Origin: Lutraria lutraria
Lineage: Eukaryota; Mollusca; Bivalvia; Venerida; Mactridae
Reading direction: 5' to 3'
Assembly: GCA_964023205.1 (NCBI GenBank)
Contig: OZ026833.1
Span: 45,820,441-45,884,440, forward strand
DNA: 64,000 nt
This document shows positions 44,485-57,567 of the stretch, piece by piece. The notes under the pieces are model-generated. The model ran no database searches. It saw only the letters and a program-made list of their open reading frames with translations, and was not told where the DNA came from. The first letter of the stretch is position 1. Each line of letters opens with the position of its first letter. The position numbers were made by a program, and so were the translations under genes.

Positions 44485-47400
44485 TTAATCAACTTTAACA
44501 TCAGTTAAATAGTGAGAGGAATTATGCATTTTCCAGCTGGATTCTTTGTAAGGATATAAACTCATCTTTTCTTCAAGTGACATTGGTGTATACTGACGTA
44601 GATACCTACAGTCTTTCAGTAACTTTAGTGATGTTGTTGATGGACCGGGAACTACTTTTCGCGTTTGACGGGAGGCTTGATCCTTTTGTTCAACTTTAAA
44701 AAAGAGATTCCTGTAAAAATAAACATTATTTTTCCTTCATTTATAGTTAGTAAAGTCATATTAATAATTTCATCACATACAAGTACGTATTTCGCTTGTC
44801 CAGGGACATTTCCTCGCATGACAATATGCACGTGGATACCTTAGTTTTGTCAATCCATTTTTTTTAATTCTCCAAAGCACGATGATCATAACGCATAAAA
44901 CAATGATGCAGGTCAAAATATACATTTTGAATTTCTTCAAGAAAGTCAAGTTCTCCATAAGCATGCTATATATTGAATGAATTGTTAAAATGAGCTACGA
45001 ACAAGTCAGTAGAAGCCGGACTATGAAATTGAAATATTTCGATCTTTCGAAAATCGCGTTAGATTTTAATGTATTACAATAAAAGTCACTTATATTCAAT
45101 CTCTAATTCACACAATAATTAGAGAACGGGTTGTTACTGGTTAGCTAACCCAGCAGCACTGTTAGCTGAACTGATTGCAATGCAGTACCGAAATACTGCG
45201 GATACACGGAGACAATTAGGAACGAAAGCATCGATAGTTTCGCAGCTGGAATCAAACATGAGACAAATATGATTGCATAGCTTTAAACATGATGGACAAC
45301 AAAGGAAAATATAATTATGAAAATAATAGAAACTTGAAAAATTATTTCTCGAAATCTGTCTCCGCCATACAGATAGATCTACATAAAATTGTATATTTCA
45401 TATTGTACATGTTTACATAGTTCAAGTACACTTATTGGCTTATTGACAATTTATACCCGATCATTCCCTTTATTAATTGAACAAATTAAACATTTCATAC
45501 CAGATCGGTCCTTTTATCAATTGAACAAATTAAACAATTTATACCCGATCGTTCCCCATTATTATTTGAAGAAAATAAACTTTTCATACCCGACTATTCC
45601 CTTTATTATTTAAACAAAATAAACAATTCATACCCGATCGTTCCCTTTGGTTTATGTTCAGTTGTTCTTTCATCGGCTTCAGATTCATTGACTGAATCAC
45701 GGGTGATGGATGGCAAGACTGTAGAATTACGCTCTGGAAAATATACACAGGTAGAAACAATGATTCGTGTCTCATGGCATCTAATGTCAAACTTGTCCAA
45801 CTAATTATACTGTTCGATACACATATCGACTTGGCACCGTCCCGTACAAGCTGAGAGGATGGCCCTTCCGAATTCGTTCAAGAAATCGGCCAACCGAAAA
45901 GCCGAATAAGTAAGGCTAATGTCAAACTAACCATTATTCACTAAAATTACAATTCTTTTAAATTATCATGAAATTCTACTTTGGTTACAAAACCGTCTTC
46001 AGCATCATTATGGTTTCAACATCAGGTGATTTCTGTTTCAAATGTGTTTTTAGCACATGAGAATTATAGATAGGTTAGGTTACATGCATAAATAGTCAAC
46101 AACGAAAATTATCATAAAATCAGGTTATTTCTAATCGATCTGAATTTTATTACAGCACGATCTGCTAGTTCCCAACTCCATAATTAATATACTTTTAGTC
46201 TGCTAATATGATCTAAATAACCAGAATTGAATTGCTTTCAAAATTTAAGTGGATTAATGTACGTATGAACAAATTAAAAGGTTTTTTATTCTATCATACT
46301 AAGGAACCACAATACCAAAGGTGAAAGAAATTATAAAATAAAGTTTCCTTTTAAAAAGGAAAGGCTTGGCTGGTTGTTGCTGATAAAAGTTAGTTCTGAT
46401 ACCGTAACTAAGTTGGTTCATTTTATTTCGTCTTGTTGACCATTTTAGTTATGGAATTGTCCTCTTTCAAAGTCAACAGGTAGTCTGAAACATCGGTATA
46501 TTTTTCTATTTATAGATTTTCCTATAATTCATCGTACTGTACACAAGTTTTAAATTGCATCAGAGAAAGCGTTTCGCAAGTTAAATTATTTTAGGGGTGT
46601 ATTTCATCAATTAATTAATCCTCCGCTTATTACCTTCAGCAATTATGTTGATAATTAAACAAAGAGCTAGTAAAGTAAAAATAATTGAGACTGCGTTAAT
46701 ATATCTTATCTTTTCGTGCCTTAACGGTTGATGGAACATGCCGATTTATAGTGAAACACCCCGATTTTACAATGAAATCGCAAATGTGTACATCAAGATC
46801 ACGTGACAAAATTATTGGCGGCAATAGCGTTTCGCAGGTTTCATTATAGAAGGGGCTTCCTTAAATTCTCTTGAACAATCCTCCGCTAATATGTCTTTCA
46901 GTAATGATTAAAATAATTGATTTAAATATATTGTACATAGTAACAGAAAAAATAGACAGTTTTAAAATGTGTACCTTAACGTGTAATTAATGTCAATAGA
47001 ACAAACCGATCTTTAGTGAAACACCCTGATTTCATAATAGACTAGCACAGTGATGTTGGTACACTCAAGTCATGTGATACCGATTCACACAGTAAGCGTA
47101 AACCAATCACCGGACTGTTAACATATAGCTCTGAACCAATCGCCGGACTCTTAACATTTTTGTGCACTTGTACCCAGCTTTCGCATTGCATCTACCAGCA
47201 TCTAGGGAACAAACGTAACCGAAAACAATACATAGGCTTGGAGCCGTAGCTCCAAGCCAACAAAGATAAGACGAAATCCTACAAATATACAAAGCTGAAA
47301 AACTACTATAATGAGAAAATAAATAAGAAAGCAACCAATAAATACTGAAACAATATGGGTGACAATAATAAAAATGAGAAAGTTCAAAGGAATAACTGAG

Positions 47401-50235
47401 AGAAAAAACAATCAATGAATTACTTGTCCACGATGGAGCAGTGCGAAGCGTTCTTCTGTGGATGGATCTTCAAACAGATACGGCCTTTTACTAACTGGGA
47501 AATCTATAGCGTTTAAAATGAATAAGATTTTTAACTGTAGTGATCATTTGTCATGAAATTTGAACTTTTAAAACTAACAATTATTATACATGTACAAACC
47601 ACAGAGGACTAGTACTTTGTGACATACCTATAATAAATGTGTATTTGTGCATTTAGTATTTGTGTAAGCATTTTAGTCATGAGAGCACGTATAACTAGCC
47701 CCAATAATACTAACTTCGTCGAATACCATATTTCTACAATTAAAATATAACTTACATAACTTCATTGTATCGATTTGAGTCCAACAGTAGGCCTACTGCA
47801 ATCTACCAACTATTCATTAACCTTAAAGCCTGTAAGCAACATTTTGATAAAAAAATAGTTATACATTTGTTTTTCACATAAAATTACACATAGAATTACA
47901 GGACATCGTAGTACACATACCTGTCTTGAATGCATCCATGAAGTTCATGAAACGTTTCATTTTGATGTTCTGTTTAAAAATACTGTCACGTTCGGTTTTA
48001 AGAAGTTTGTCTCTATGATATTGATCTTTAAATGAGGGTACTTTGAATTCAAGATCCGGAGCCCGAGGGGTACCGAATGGTTTGATCCTTCCGCTACGGG
48101 TTCTCTCGTATTGCTGCACTGGCTGTTGTACCACGACATCGTGTATTTTCTTCTGCTCCGTAGCCCTTGCACGTTTATGTGTATATAGTGTGTTGGTATG
48201 AGAACGGGGATTACGTACCGCTCCTCGCATCCCTATCTGGCTTGTCGATCCGGGACGAGGTGAATTCGGAGGAGTCATAGACTCTGTCGTACTGTTAGTT
48301 TTCTTACCAAAAATTGCAATTTTTGGGCGGGCGCTCAAATGTTGATAGCTTTCTGCTTCAAGCCCCTGTTGCATGTTGTCCGAATATCTCCTGGAGGATT
48401 TATGTTTCACAAAGTCGTTTTCAATTCTTGGACTTTTGTTTTGTTGATCAGACTTGACGCCTTTCGAACGAGTTTTTGCGCTGGAACTTCCGGTTGAATG
48501 GTCGTTATAATTTGGCTTAAGATGGAAACTTCTGTCCCTGTTGTATGCCGGAAACGGACTATGACACCCTGATGGAGAGGCTGGTGGTAGATTGGGCTCT
48601 ATGTTGTTCACGGCTGGGATGTTTTGTGCAAGTGTCATATATTCGAGATTCTTGTTTGTTTTATTACGATGTGTCGTGTTATATTTCATCAAAGTACGAG
48701 GGTAACTATCAGACAAAGGTATCAGATGAGTTCTAGACATTTCATCACCATCATTATCACCATACTCCGAGTCCTGATTATCATTCGTAAACACAAGATT
48801 ATCATAATATTCCTCGTCGCTATCCGAATCACCAATATACATTTCTCCCTTGCTGTAACTTGGCTTGTCACGTGAATTATAATTAGGGGTTCCTGGGAGC
48901 TTTACTACAATTTTCATTTTTGGAACATCAGTTGTCTGTGAGTTTTTCATTTTCTTTCTTAGATGCGATTCTTTTTTCCTGTTATTTTGTGGTGGATCGA
49001 GTTTTTCCTGAAATTTGCAACAACAACCGATTTTTAGTATTCTTAAAAAATGTTAGCAATTATAAACAGAGCAAGTCGTTGCATGTGTTGTCTTAATTAA
49101 TGGGTCGAAAATAAAGCATGGTTTAAACAATAATTATGTATATCCATAATTACAAAGGTCCCACTGCTCGCAAGTATCGTACAAAGTTGATGATGTCAAA
49201 GTTCTCTTACATTTCTATTTACTTTCCAAAACCGTAATTAAAATAATTACATCGAACGATTTTGATAATTACAATGAAGGTTGTTTAGTGTATGTGTTGG
49301 TCTGTAATCGGTTGAATAAATTAATGTTTTATACCCATAATATCCTTAAAGGGGCATACCCTACAACTTGGTGCATCTAGAATCAAGGCGAAATAATGAT
49401 AAATTAGAAGCTTGTAAAGAAAAAAGCCGACGAAGAAAGTTTCAGCCAAAAATTCATCCAATTAAAAATAAAATCACAAAAAATATTAGTTTCCATCGGA
49501 AGATCGGAAACTCTTTGGAATTTGTTGTACAATTTTTGGGTGGAAGTGATTTATTATTCATAGCTATGATTTTTGCGGCTAGTACCTAAACTAGTCATTT
49601 TATGACCCAAGTTCTTCTTGTAATTATCCATTATATATTGTTTTACATATACATCTAACACATTTTTACACTTTCACAGAATGTTTGTAAGTTGTAGGGT
49701 ATGCCCCTTTAAATGAAACGTGACTCAATTAATTGTATAATAATGTTCCTATGATAGAAAATGATTCACCGTGTTATTTTAAAAAATCATGACAGTTATT
49801 TTTGTCCTTTTTTGCATTTTGCATTCGGAAGTCTATGCATGGGAGTAGCCAAAGATGATAGAAAAAGACCCATTTCAAAGAAAACCCCTACTACATGGTT
49901 GTTTAAACACAGTATCAGACTTATTGAATTCAGAAAAATGTATGTCACCCAGCAATACCTTCCGAAATTTATGGATTAATTGAATTTTCTATTAATGGAT
50001 TTAATTAATATTAATTAATGGATTAATTGAATTTTCTATTTTTCAACAAGGGTAACAATTAATTCTTAGGAAATTTTCAAAATGTATCTTACGATTAATA
50101 AAAGTATCTAGGGTAACAATCAAAGAATTAACAATAATAGGACAAAAATACTTCAATGGTTTTAACACCAAACAGTCAGTCAGTCAGTCAGTCAGTCAGA
50201 CAGTCAGTCAGTCAGTCAGTCAGTCAGTCAGTCAG

Positions 50236-50271
<36 letters not shown>

Positions 50272-52572
50272 CCAATCAACCAATCAATCTGATTAATTGA
50301 TTGATTGATTGATTATTCTATAGAAGAGCAACACTTACAGAAGTTTGAGTTTCTTTGTCCGCGGTGTCAGGTGGGACATAAACTGGTTGTGTAACCTGGT
50401 TGTGTGCACCAACATCCGGTAACAATGGAACTGCGTCATTTCCGCCAAATACATTCCGATTTGAGTGGCTTCGATTTAATAATGTAAGTCTCTGTTTTGT
50501 CAATCTAGGAAGGGCTGAAATATCCAGTTTAATATATTCACTGATTATTTAATTAATGAATAAATCTGCATCACAAATTTTGAAAGAAAAACACGAGTGC
50601 ATTATGCACACTCCTAATCAGCAAAATAAGTTACGAGCCCCGAGTTCAACATCAATCCCAGTATATTCCACTTCAATATTTACCCGTTCAAAGTGGAAAG
50701 AAATCTTTGATTGATTTTAACGTCTGGAGATTTCGATATTTTCGTTGATGTTTTTAAATGCTTTTAACAGAATAATCCAATTTTATATATTTGTCTATGT
50801 ACAGTACATGTATTTTACTGTTAGACATCTCTCTACCAAGTTTTAGTACCAACATGATAATGTATGAAACTGACTGGACAAAGTTTACATATAGTTCTTT
50901 TTTCTATAAGAATATTTCTTACAAATACGATATAAATAATGCTTGGAAATAACTGTATCTCCGATCTATTCAACGTTTTTCTTTCATTTTTTCATAATTC
51001 ATCTAAATTTCATTCAGTTAATATTCATAATAATTGGAGATTACAATCTCCTCAGTGATTGAAAAAGAATTCTACATTCTTAAATGATTTAGTATCTCAC
51101 GGTTGTCAAACAAATGGAACACATAAAATACACGTGTTTCCTGAAGAAAAAGCAATCATCTACACGCAGCATAGTCACTGTAAACATGTTGTACTGTTGC
51201 ATATTTTGCCTGTTCATAACAGGAGTTTGCAAACATTATTTTTGAATAAACGCTGAAATGAATTCATTATTTTAACAAATGTGGCAAGATGAATAACGAC
51301 AGTAAATATATCAGTGTCACACTATTCATCGTATCCAAATTGTACCATGTTTTATACTTCATTTTCAATTGTAAAGTAAACACAGTAATTATCTGGTAAA
51401 CAAAACCACTCCATAGACGAAGCCAAGATAATTGACAAAAATCAGTACTTCTATGTACCAATAGATATATTGTAAAATAAAGTGTGTATAAACGTCAAAT
51501 TGTTATTATCGACATTTGATGAATGAACGAAATAAGTGCGCGTAGAACGGTCTAAATTTTCTTTCTATAATTATAAAGTATAATTTTAACAACCTAATTG
51601 ACACGGCAACAAACAAATAAGATATCCAATGGAACATATTTTTTTTTCAGTTTACACGAAAAGTTATTCTTTGTGTGGTCACAATGTGGAAGCAGAATAA
51701 ACCAAGAGAATGCCACAAGAACCAGAAACAGCAAATTAAAAAAACACAAGTAAACGCGTTTAAGTTTACAAATCGACGGGTCCTAAATCTATATAGATGA
51801 TGAATCTTAACCTACCTCTAAGGTCATCAATTTCTAGTTCCGTGTCATTAGATTCTTCTAGTATAGTTTCCATTCTGGGTCCTTTTGATGAAGGATATCG
51901 TGTACCATATAATGAATCTTCATCATCTGCATCTATCTCATCTATGTCAGGTCCACTGTCGATATCAGAATTCACTTCATCCTCCATAGCTACGCCATTA
52001 TCAGCGTTTTCTATATTCGTGTCATCTTTCTTCGAACGAAGATAACTACTTTTTGTGACATCTTCTTTGGTCCATGTTTTTCGATTATCGCGCGTTGTCC
52101 TTGTGTTCTCAGAATCATGTGGAATATGTACATTATTCAGTCCCACCTCTCTGATTGCATTCCTTATCTCTGCCTGTTCAGCTTCTTTCTCTAACTTACT
52201 AAGTCTAATGTTATCCCTCCATTTATGTATCACTTTCATCGCCATCATGTTTGTCTTTATACTGTGCAACTTTTCTCTTATTTCTTCTTGACGTCGTCCA
52301 TATTCGCGCTTTTTTGACTGTCTAATTTCTCTCCTAAGTCGTCTGCGTGACTGGTAAATCTTCTCCTGTTCTTTATTTAAAGATCCTATAGTGTAGATCT
52401 GTTCTTTATACCACATATCTAATTGTCGTCCCATTTGGCAAATATTCAGTCGAAAATTATGTCTTAAATTAGGCTCCAATTCGCTTTTACGCATAAATCG
52501 CAATTGGAAAAGTTCCCTTGATTTACCTTTCGTTACCTCAACAGGAAACTTTTGTGCTTTGTGGAAACCCAT
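44485..52572 (-). CDS. Unrecognised 807-aa protein, six coding exons
   Basis: Exons on the minus strand: 52572-51816, 50514-50339, 49007-47921, 47503-47424, 45731-45634, 44710-44485. All borders are GT-AG and phases agree (757+176+1087+80+98+226 = 2,424 nt). The product starts MGFHKAQKFPVEVTKGKSRE. Residues about 45-125 are a charged helix or coiled coil (LNKEQEKIYQSRRRLRREIR). Residues 160-250 are acidic (DIDSGPDIDEIDADDEDSLY). The middle is a Ser/Asn-rich disordered region with an SDSDEEYYD patch. Then come RTRSGRIKPFGTPRAPDLEF, a basic helix (RDKLLKTERDSIFKQNIKMK) and a C-terminal block LKLLKDCRYLRQYTPMSLEE. No known domain, signal peptide or membrane segment is seen. The N-terminal helix has a loose likeness to vertebrate CCDC190, not enough for a name. 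In the fifth exon a second acceptor 2 bases earlier would shift the frame to a stop, so the 45731 acceptor is preferred. Confidence 0.75.
45454..45640 (-). repeat. 44-bp minisatellite covering a splice donor
   Basis: TACCCGATC or close variants recur at 45454, 45498, 45542, 45587 and 45631 (44-45 bp apart). The last copy overlaps the end of the fifth coding exon of the unknown gene: on the minus strand it reads CGATCGG|GTATGAA. Each of the other four copies keeps the GG|GTAT(G/A)AA donor-like core within the following intron. Confidence 0.88.
45846..45913. repeat. 70-bp dispersed repeat, copy 2
   Basis: Same orientation as 9781-9848. In intron 4 of the unknown gene, 115 bases upstream of the fifth exon. 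Confidence 0.7.
46569..47080. repeat. Diverged ~259-bp tandem duplication in intron 4 of the unknown gene
   Basis: The first half starts GCGTTTCGCAAGTT at 46569 and the second GCGTTTCGCAGGTT at 46828. Later blocks follow in the same order in both: AATCCTCCGCT, CCTTAACG, TAGTGAAACACCC, then GATTT and a GT(G/A)ATG-rich end. The first half contains a CACGTG. A further 33-bp duplication (AACCAATC(A/G)CCGGACT) lies at 47100-47157. Confidence 0.7.
49346..49712. mobile_element. T2/Kolobok-like MITE with TTAA target
   Basis: Perfect 24-bp inverted ends at 49346-49369 and 49689-49712, beginning TTAAAGGGGCATACCC. Read as a TTAA target duplication followed by a 20-bp TIR starting AGGGG, this fits the TTAA + AGGRR rule of T2-type MITEs of the Kolobok superfamily. 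It lies in intron 2 of the unknown gene. A 73-codon open frame inside it has no supporting features. Confidence 0.8.
50172..50320 (+). repeat. Compound microsatellite (CAGT)n-(CAAT)n-(GATT)n
   Basis: Runs of CAGT (with one CAGA) pass into CAAT and then into the reverse complement GATT, so the CAAT and GATT ends can fold on one another. The array ends about 18 bases from the donor of the second exon of the unknown gene (50339). Confidence 0.9.
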
Positions 52573-54805
52573 AATCAATTGATTTATCGACGGCTCTTTT
52601 AGTGAGATGCTACTTTTGTTTCAAACTGACCCATCTTAATGTAGAAGTCCGTTCAGAGTGAATCAAATCTTGTTTTGAATTCTGTTAAAATATTTTTTCT
52701 CTCCAAATATAATTAAGCGAAAGCGGACCAATGAAGTGATAAATTCATCGATTAAAACAATATATTGAACACCGAATGATTTGTATCCCAGTAGTTATGT
52801 CTCTACGGAAAGTAAAACTTCTCAATACAATCCAGTATGTAGATAATTAGTTTTATATTATCTAAAACCAGTGATAAATTATTGCAATTTCCACAGGACT
52901 GAGTAATCCTTCTCACTTATGTATATTCCTTTTCATTTTAAGATAAGATAAATTTTCATCAAGCATCGTCTATATATCGTATGTATAGTAACACAGAAAT
53001 GTCAGGTCTGGAGGTTCGTAATTTAAAGGAATTGAGATTTTTTTACATAATAGACGATACTAATTTTTCACACCATTGTAGCTAAGGTGATTCTTACTTA
53101 TATAAGTTTATTTAGGCATAAATAAACAAACACTCAATCAAAGTTATAGGGTTATACGTTTCTGTTGTTTGAATAGGTCTATTCATGATTTGCATCGGTA
53201 AATACCAATTGTATAAATCATAAGAAATGAAAGAAGAAAAGTTTCAATAATATATTAACATGATCATAGAATCAAAGTATATACTTGAGTTTTTATTTAT
53301 AAGTGACGCTGAACAAAGTACATAAAGTATATAAAGGGTTTATTCTCACGAGATTTCAAAAAACATCGTGCTCAGGTGTGTGGGTTATTTAGTTAAGTTT
53401 ATTTTACCAAAATAGTTTTTTTTTAAATAATTGACTTAACATTATCGGTACACAATTTATTCAAATGTCAGGAAGTTTTTTTCTTTACTTCTCAACTGTT
53501 GAATTACATATGATATTCGTTGAAACTGTTTGTTCACCAGCTACATTCATTAAAAGTAGAACATTTAGTGGTCTATTAACATTACGATTATATAATGAAA
53601 GACATACTCAACCATGATCATAACATGAAGAGCGGACTGGTTTTCATAGAAAAATAGAAAATGCATCGCGTTGTCTGTACTACATGCGTATATATGTATA
53701 TTGATGTTCGCTATCTGACATAGGCCTACATATTGCGTATACTGTAAAAAAAATTCATTTTCTCGGTATCCAAGTCCAGTCCTATCTATTTTGTATCATT
53801 TGTGACACACACTATTTAAAGGCTCGGGGTCTTTCAAATGGCCATTTATATGACCCGGGATAACTTGCCAATTAAATAACCTGTGACTTATAACTTACTA
53901 AGGAAATATGTATATAACAAAAAGGATCGGATTTGGAGCCTACCCATAAGCCACTTAACATCATTGTTGCATCAAACAATACTAAAACGGCTCCAGTTCT
54001 TGACGGACTGCAATTTGTAATATTTAAGTCATTGAAAGCTATGTGTTCACCTTACCAAAGAAGGGCTTGTATGTAACTTAAGTATAATTTCCGCCACACG
54101 GTAAAATATGAAGTAACATAAAATTTCCATACCTGGCGAAAGGAGGGCAGATGGGAAATAATTACATACCCATGTAATATATGTCAGTATGAATTGGAAT
54201 GTGTTGCTCAAGTCTCAAACCTGTTACCACTCAATCAACAGTACTGCTCTCTACAGAGTTAATATGTTAAGCTTGGCATGATCCATTCAGTGATTTATGG
54301 AAGTGTCAATAATTATAACATTCAGTGGAAATATAGAAGAATTAGCAACTTACATGTCAACTGTGCAAACATTCCTTAAAAGTCCTTATAGCTTTCAGAC
54401 TTAGTAACAGTATGAAGCATTGTTTGGTTAATTCGAGTGTTAGCAGGCAAGCCAACATACATATGATAGAAACATTTTCTGTAATCAAGGACTGAACGTC
54501 ACATAAAGAAGAGTGTGGTTGAAAGGATCGCCAACTTCAAATCACTGAAACCTCTCGCTGATAGATGGTCGTGGGTTTGAACCCCGTCATGTCTCTATGT
54601 GAGAAAGTATGCAGTTGCTTACGGAGGATGGGAGTCTAGTACTGGTTCTTCACAGGAACGATGAACTGTCTGCCTTATATGACTCTGGCTGTTGAAAAGG
54701 GGCGTATAACTGAAACAAATTAGTTTAATAAATTCCTACTCCATTGGTATGTAGGATTTGGCCTTAATTCATTATTGTATAGTATTAATTAAAGACAACA
54801 AAAAC
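52573..54805. other. Upstream region of the unknown gene / 3' of OBI1
   Basis: No coding sequence recognised. It should contain the promoter of the 44485-52572 gene; no clear TATA box or other signature stands out. A SINE-like sequence is at 54515-54710. Confidence 0.4.
54515..54710 (+). mobile_element. tRNA-derived SINE-like sequence
   Basis: GTGTGGTTGAAAGGATCGCC resembles an A box. TCGTGGGTTTGAACCCCGTC is a good B box. The body contains TATGCAGTTGCTTACGGAGG and CTGTTGAAAAGGGGCGTATA. It has the general layout of the sequences at 18672 and 34222 but a different tail. Confidence 0.6.
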
Positions 54806-54818
54806 ATGTATTTAATGC

Positions 54819-54824
54819 TTTATT
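54819..54824 (-). other. Candidate poly(A) signal for OBI1 homologue
   Basis: TTTATT on the plus strand reads AATAAA on the minus strand. It is the clearest signal at the far end of a 3.8-kb stretch that contains no other gene downstream of the OBI1 stop codon. Nearer AATAAA-like hexamers may also be used. Confidence 0.35.
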
Positions 54825-54955
54825 GCATAAATAATGTAAGCTTCATCTAAAATAGATTACAAAATAAGTCTATCACAGTTCTTTTAGAGCATAAATCTAT
54901 GTGTAGCAAAGTCTGCCACACAAAATACTATGAGAAAATGGTACATATATTGATA

Positions 54956-55138
54956 TACAGTAAGACCTGTGAACCATGGCCACCCTTGGGAAAGACATAA
55001 TGTGGCCTTTATTGACAGGTGGCCTTTATTTGGAGGTCATTCTGTTCTAAATAATCAATGATGTTTTTTAAGAATAACCTTTTAATGACAGGTTGGCCTT
55101 TATTTGGAGGTAGCTACTAACACAGGTTTGACTGTATA
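54956..55138 (-). mobile_element. MITE family A copy
   Basis: TACAGTAAGACCTGTGAACC, TGGAGGTCATTCTGTTCTAA and ACACAGGTTTGACTGTA. This intact copy serves as a reference for the empty site of the Helitron-like insertion at 62143. Confidence 0.8.
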
Positions 55139-57386
55139 TATGTAACAATAATGGAATATATTACATAGTCAAGGACACTTAAGGCTAATTCTAGCTAATT
55201 CTCACCCCCCAAAAAAACAACAAACAAATAATGTCCAATTATTGCTGATGTAAAAATAAATTTGCTAGCATTACAGAGGTGAGTGAAATACATGAATTTA
55301 GGGCATATAATTTTACCATCAGATCCCATTTTAACTGTTACATGAGTGGACACAGCACTGGATTGGAGTAATTCATACTCTGTCATGTGTGCAAAAGTTA
55401 GAAACTTTTAAAAACCGGAACAATTAGTGTGAAAATCACAAAAACAAAATGCAAATTTACCTACATTGTCAGGATACGTTACTCTAATAAGATATGCCCC
55501 CTCCCCCCCAAAGAAATATCAACAGATTTAAATGATTTTGAAAAGTGATCTTTTGGATCTAAAAAAATGGAACTTTCCAACCCCCCCCCCCCTGGAAACT
55601 TATACTCCTGTGTGTAAATAGTGAAACTACTCCTTTCTTTACATGTATAAAGTGATATAATATTCTGAACCTATGGATCTATATACAAAGTCATCTAATT
55701 ATGACAGGAATAGCACATATGATGAAATAAATATCCTTGGATGAAAACAAATTTTTTTGAATGTATGATCAATAACTGCTGGACGGACATTGAATGTTGC
55801 ATAGTAAGAATCTCTTACGAACCTTGGCACTATAATACACATGTACATACAACATGGCATTGAATTTCAAGCAAATGAAAATGAAAAGTAAAAAATTATA
55901 TTGACATGAATTTGTACAACACAGTTACCACCAGGATAATAACTTGCAATTCTTATCATTACCTTAAATGCTCATGAGTCTAACATGATCAATTTTGATC
56001 CTATCATGTATGATAAATAATTATAAACCAAGGTTAATAAAGTTACTGTTTCAAAAACATTCATAAATTTTTATTGCATATTAAATTTCAATTATGAGAT
56101 TAAATATGCTCTAATAGAAAATACAAAAGTTACAAATTAAAGACAACAGAACATTAATAATTGCAGAATTTACCCATAAGGCCAGCTTTCAAAATTGTTG
56201 GTTTGAAGTTACGTAACCAACTCATTAAAATTCCCCTGACCCAAACATTTTTTCTGTGATTTTGACAAAAGTTGCATGTTCATTCTTTATTCCAGCATAT
56301 TTTTTTTTAGTACACTCATATAATGTTAACAAAAAATGCCTACTGACTTAACCACTGTCAAAAGTTAGTGTCCAATAACCATGAAACAATATTCTTTAAG
56401 GATGGCCTAATGTTTATCATTAACCGTTGAGGCAAATACAAATATGGTATTTAATTGTTTCAGTAAGAGGTAGATGATACAAAAATGTCACATTTTTCTC
56501 AGCCACAAGAAAACAAAATAATAAAAAAAACCACAAAAATAGCAAGAATGGCTACTCCACTGTCCATAAACTTAAAGTTACCTTAAAATGCAATATCAAA
56601 CAATTCCTGCCAACAGAAACAAAAACTGACACAAATGATAAGAAATGCAATTTTTACATTGAAAAAAATATACATACAGGTCAATGAAAAATCTTCAATG
56701 TGAAGGCCAGCATTTTATAACATATGATTGATTACAAACTGTAATCAACTTGTTTAACAATGATTGCAATACAAACATTTTAACTCCATTTGTGACTTTT
56801 TATGAAATAAATAAACCATTATAGTTTTTGCACAATGCAGACAACGCAGTGATCACAATAGCTTGACTTTTTCTTTGAAAACAAGCTAAAAAACCTCAAG
56901 AAATATGTCTAAACATCATTTACTAGAACATACTACTGGTTACTAAGTACATTTTTTTGTATGACATAACTACATAAACTAACAAACTAATGTCCATAGT
57001 CACTTGTCTTAAACTAAAATGAACCATATTTTACAAGAACAAAATGTCCAAGAAAGATTTTCATTGTGTACAGTCACATGGAACATAATACTGAAGCTCT
57101 TGGGACATAGAGTAAGAATGAATTATGTATGTTTATAAATAAAATATATAACTTCCCCACTTTTATTTTGATTTTGGTAAGACTTCAATTTATGTAGCGT
57201 ATCCATTAACTTAAAGTTAGATATGAGATACAAATACTAGATTTGTACTACATTATATGGTATCACATGTTAAACTGAATTACACACAGGTAATAATAAC
57301 ATGATTTGAATCATGACATCATACATAGTATTAAACATGATCAAACTGGGTTGATATGAGGAGATCCTACAACTACATGACATGAC

Positions 57387-57567
57387 TATAGTCAAACCTG
57401 TGAACAAAGGCCACCCTTGGAAAAGACATAATTAGACCTTACTTGACAGGTAGCCTTTATTTGGAGTTCATTTTGTTCTAAAAAATCAACAACGGTGGCA
57501 AAAAGAATGACCTTCATTCACAAGATGACCTTTATTCAGAGGTGGCTGCTTATATAGTTTAACTGTA
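57387..57567 (-). mobile_element. MITE family A copy
   Basis: TATAGTCAAACCTGTGAACA, TGGAGTTCATTTTGTTCTAA and TATAGTTTAACTGTA, in the same orientation as the copy at 54956. Confidence 0.8.

Noticed and set aside
47107..47415. 102-codon hydrophobic minus-strand frame
   Set aside because: Located in intron 4 of the 44485-52572 gene, just past the donor of the 47503-47424 exon. Its translation is low-complexity and no acceptor joins it in phase.
49368..49589. 73-codon open frame
   Set aside because: Falls inside the TTAA MITE (49346-49712); no homology or codon signal.
50172..50320. CRISPR-like array
   Set aside because: It is a tetranucleotide microsatellite with no spacers, in a eukaryotic intron.
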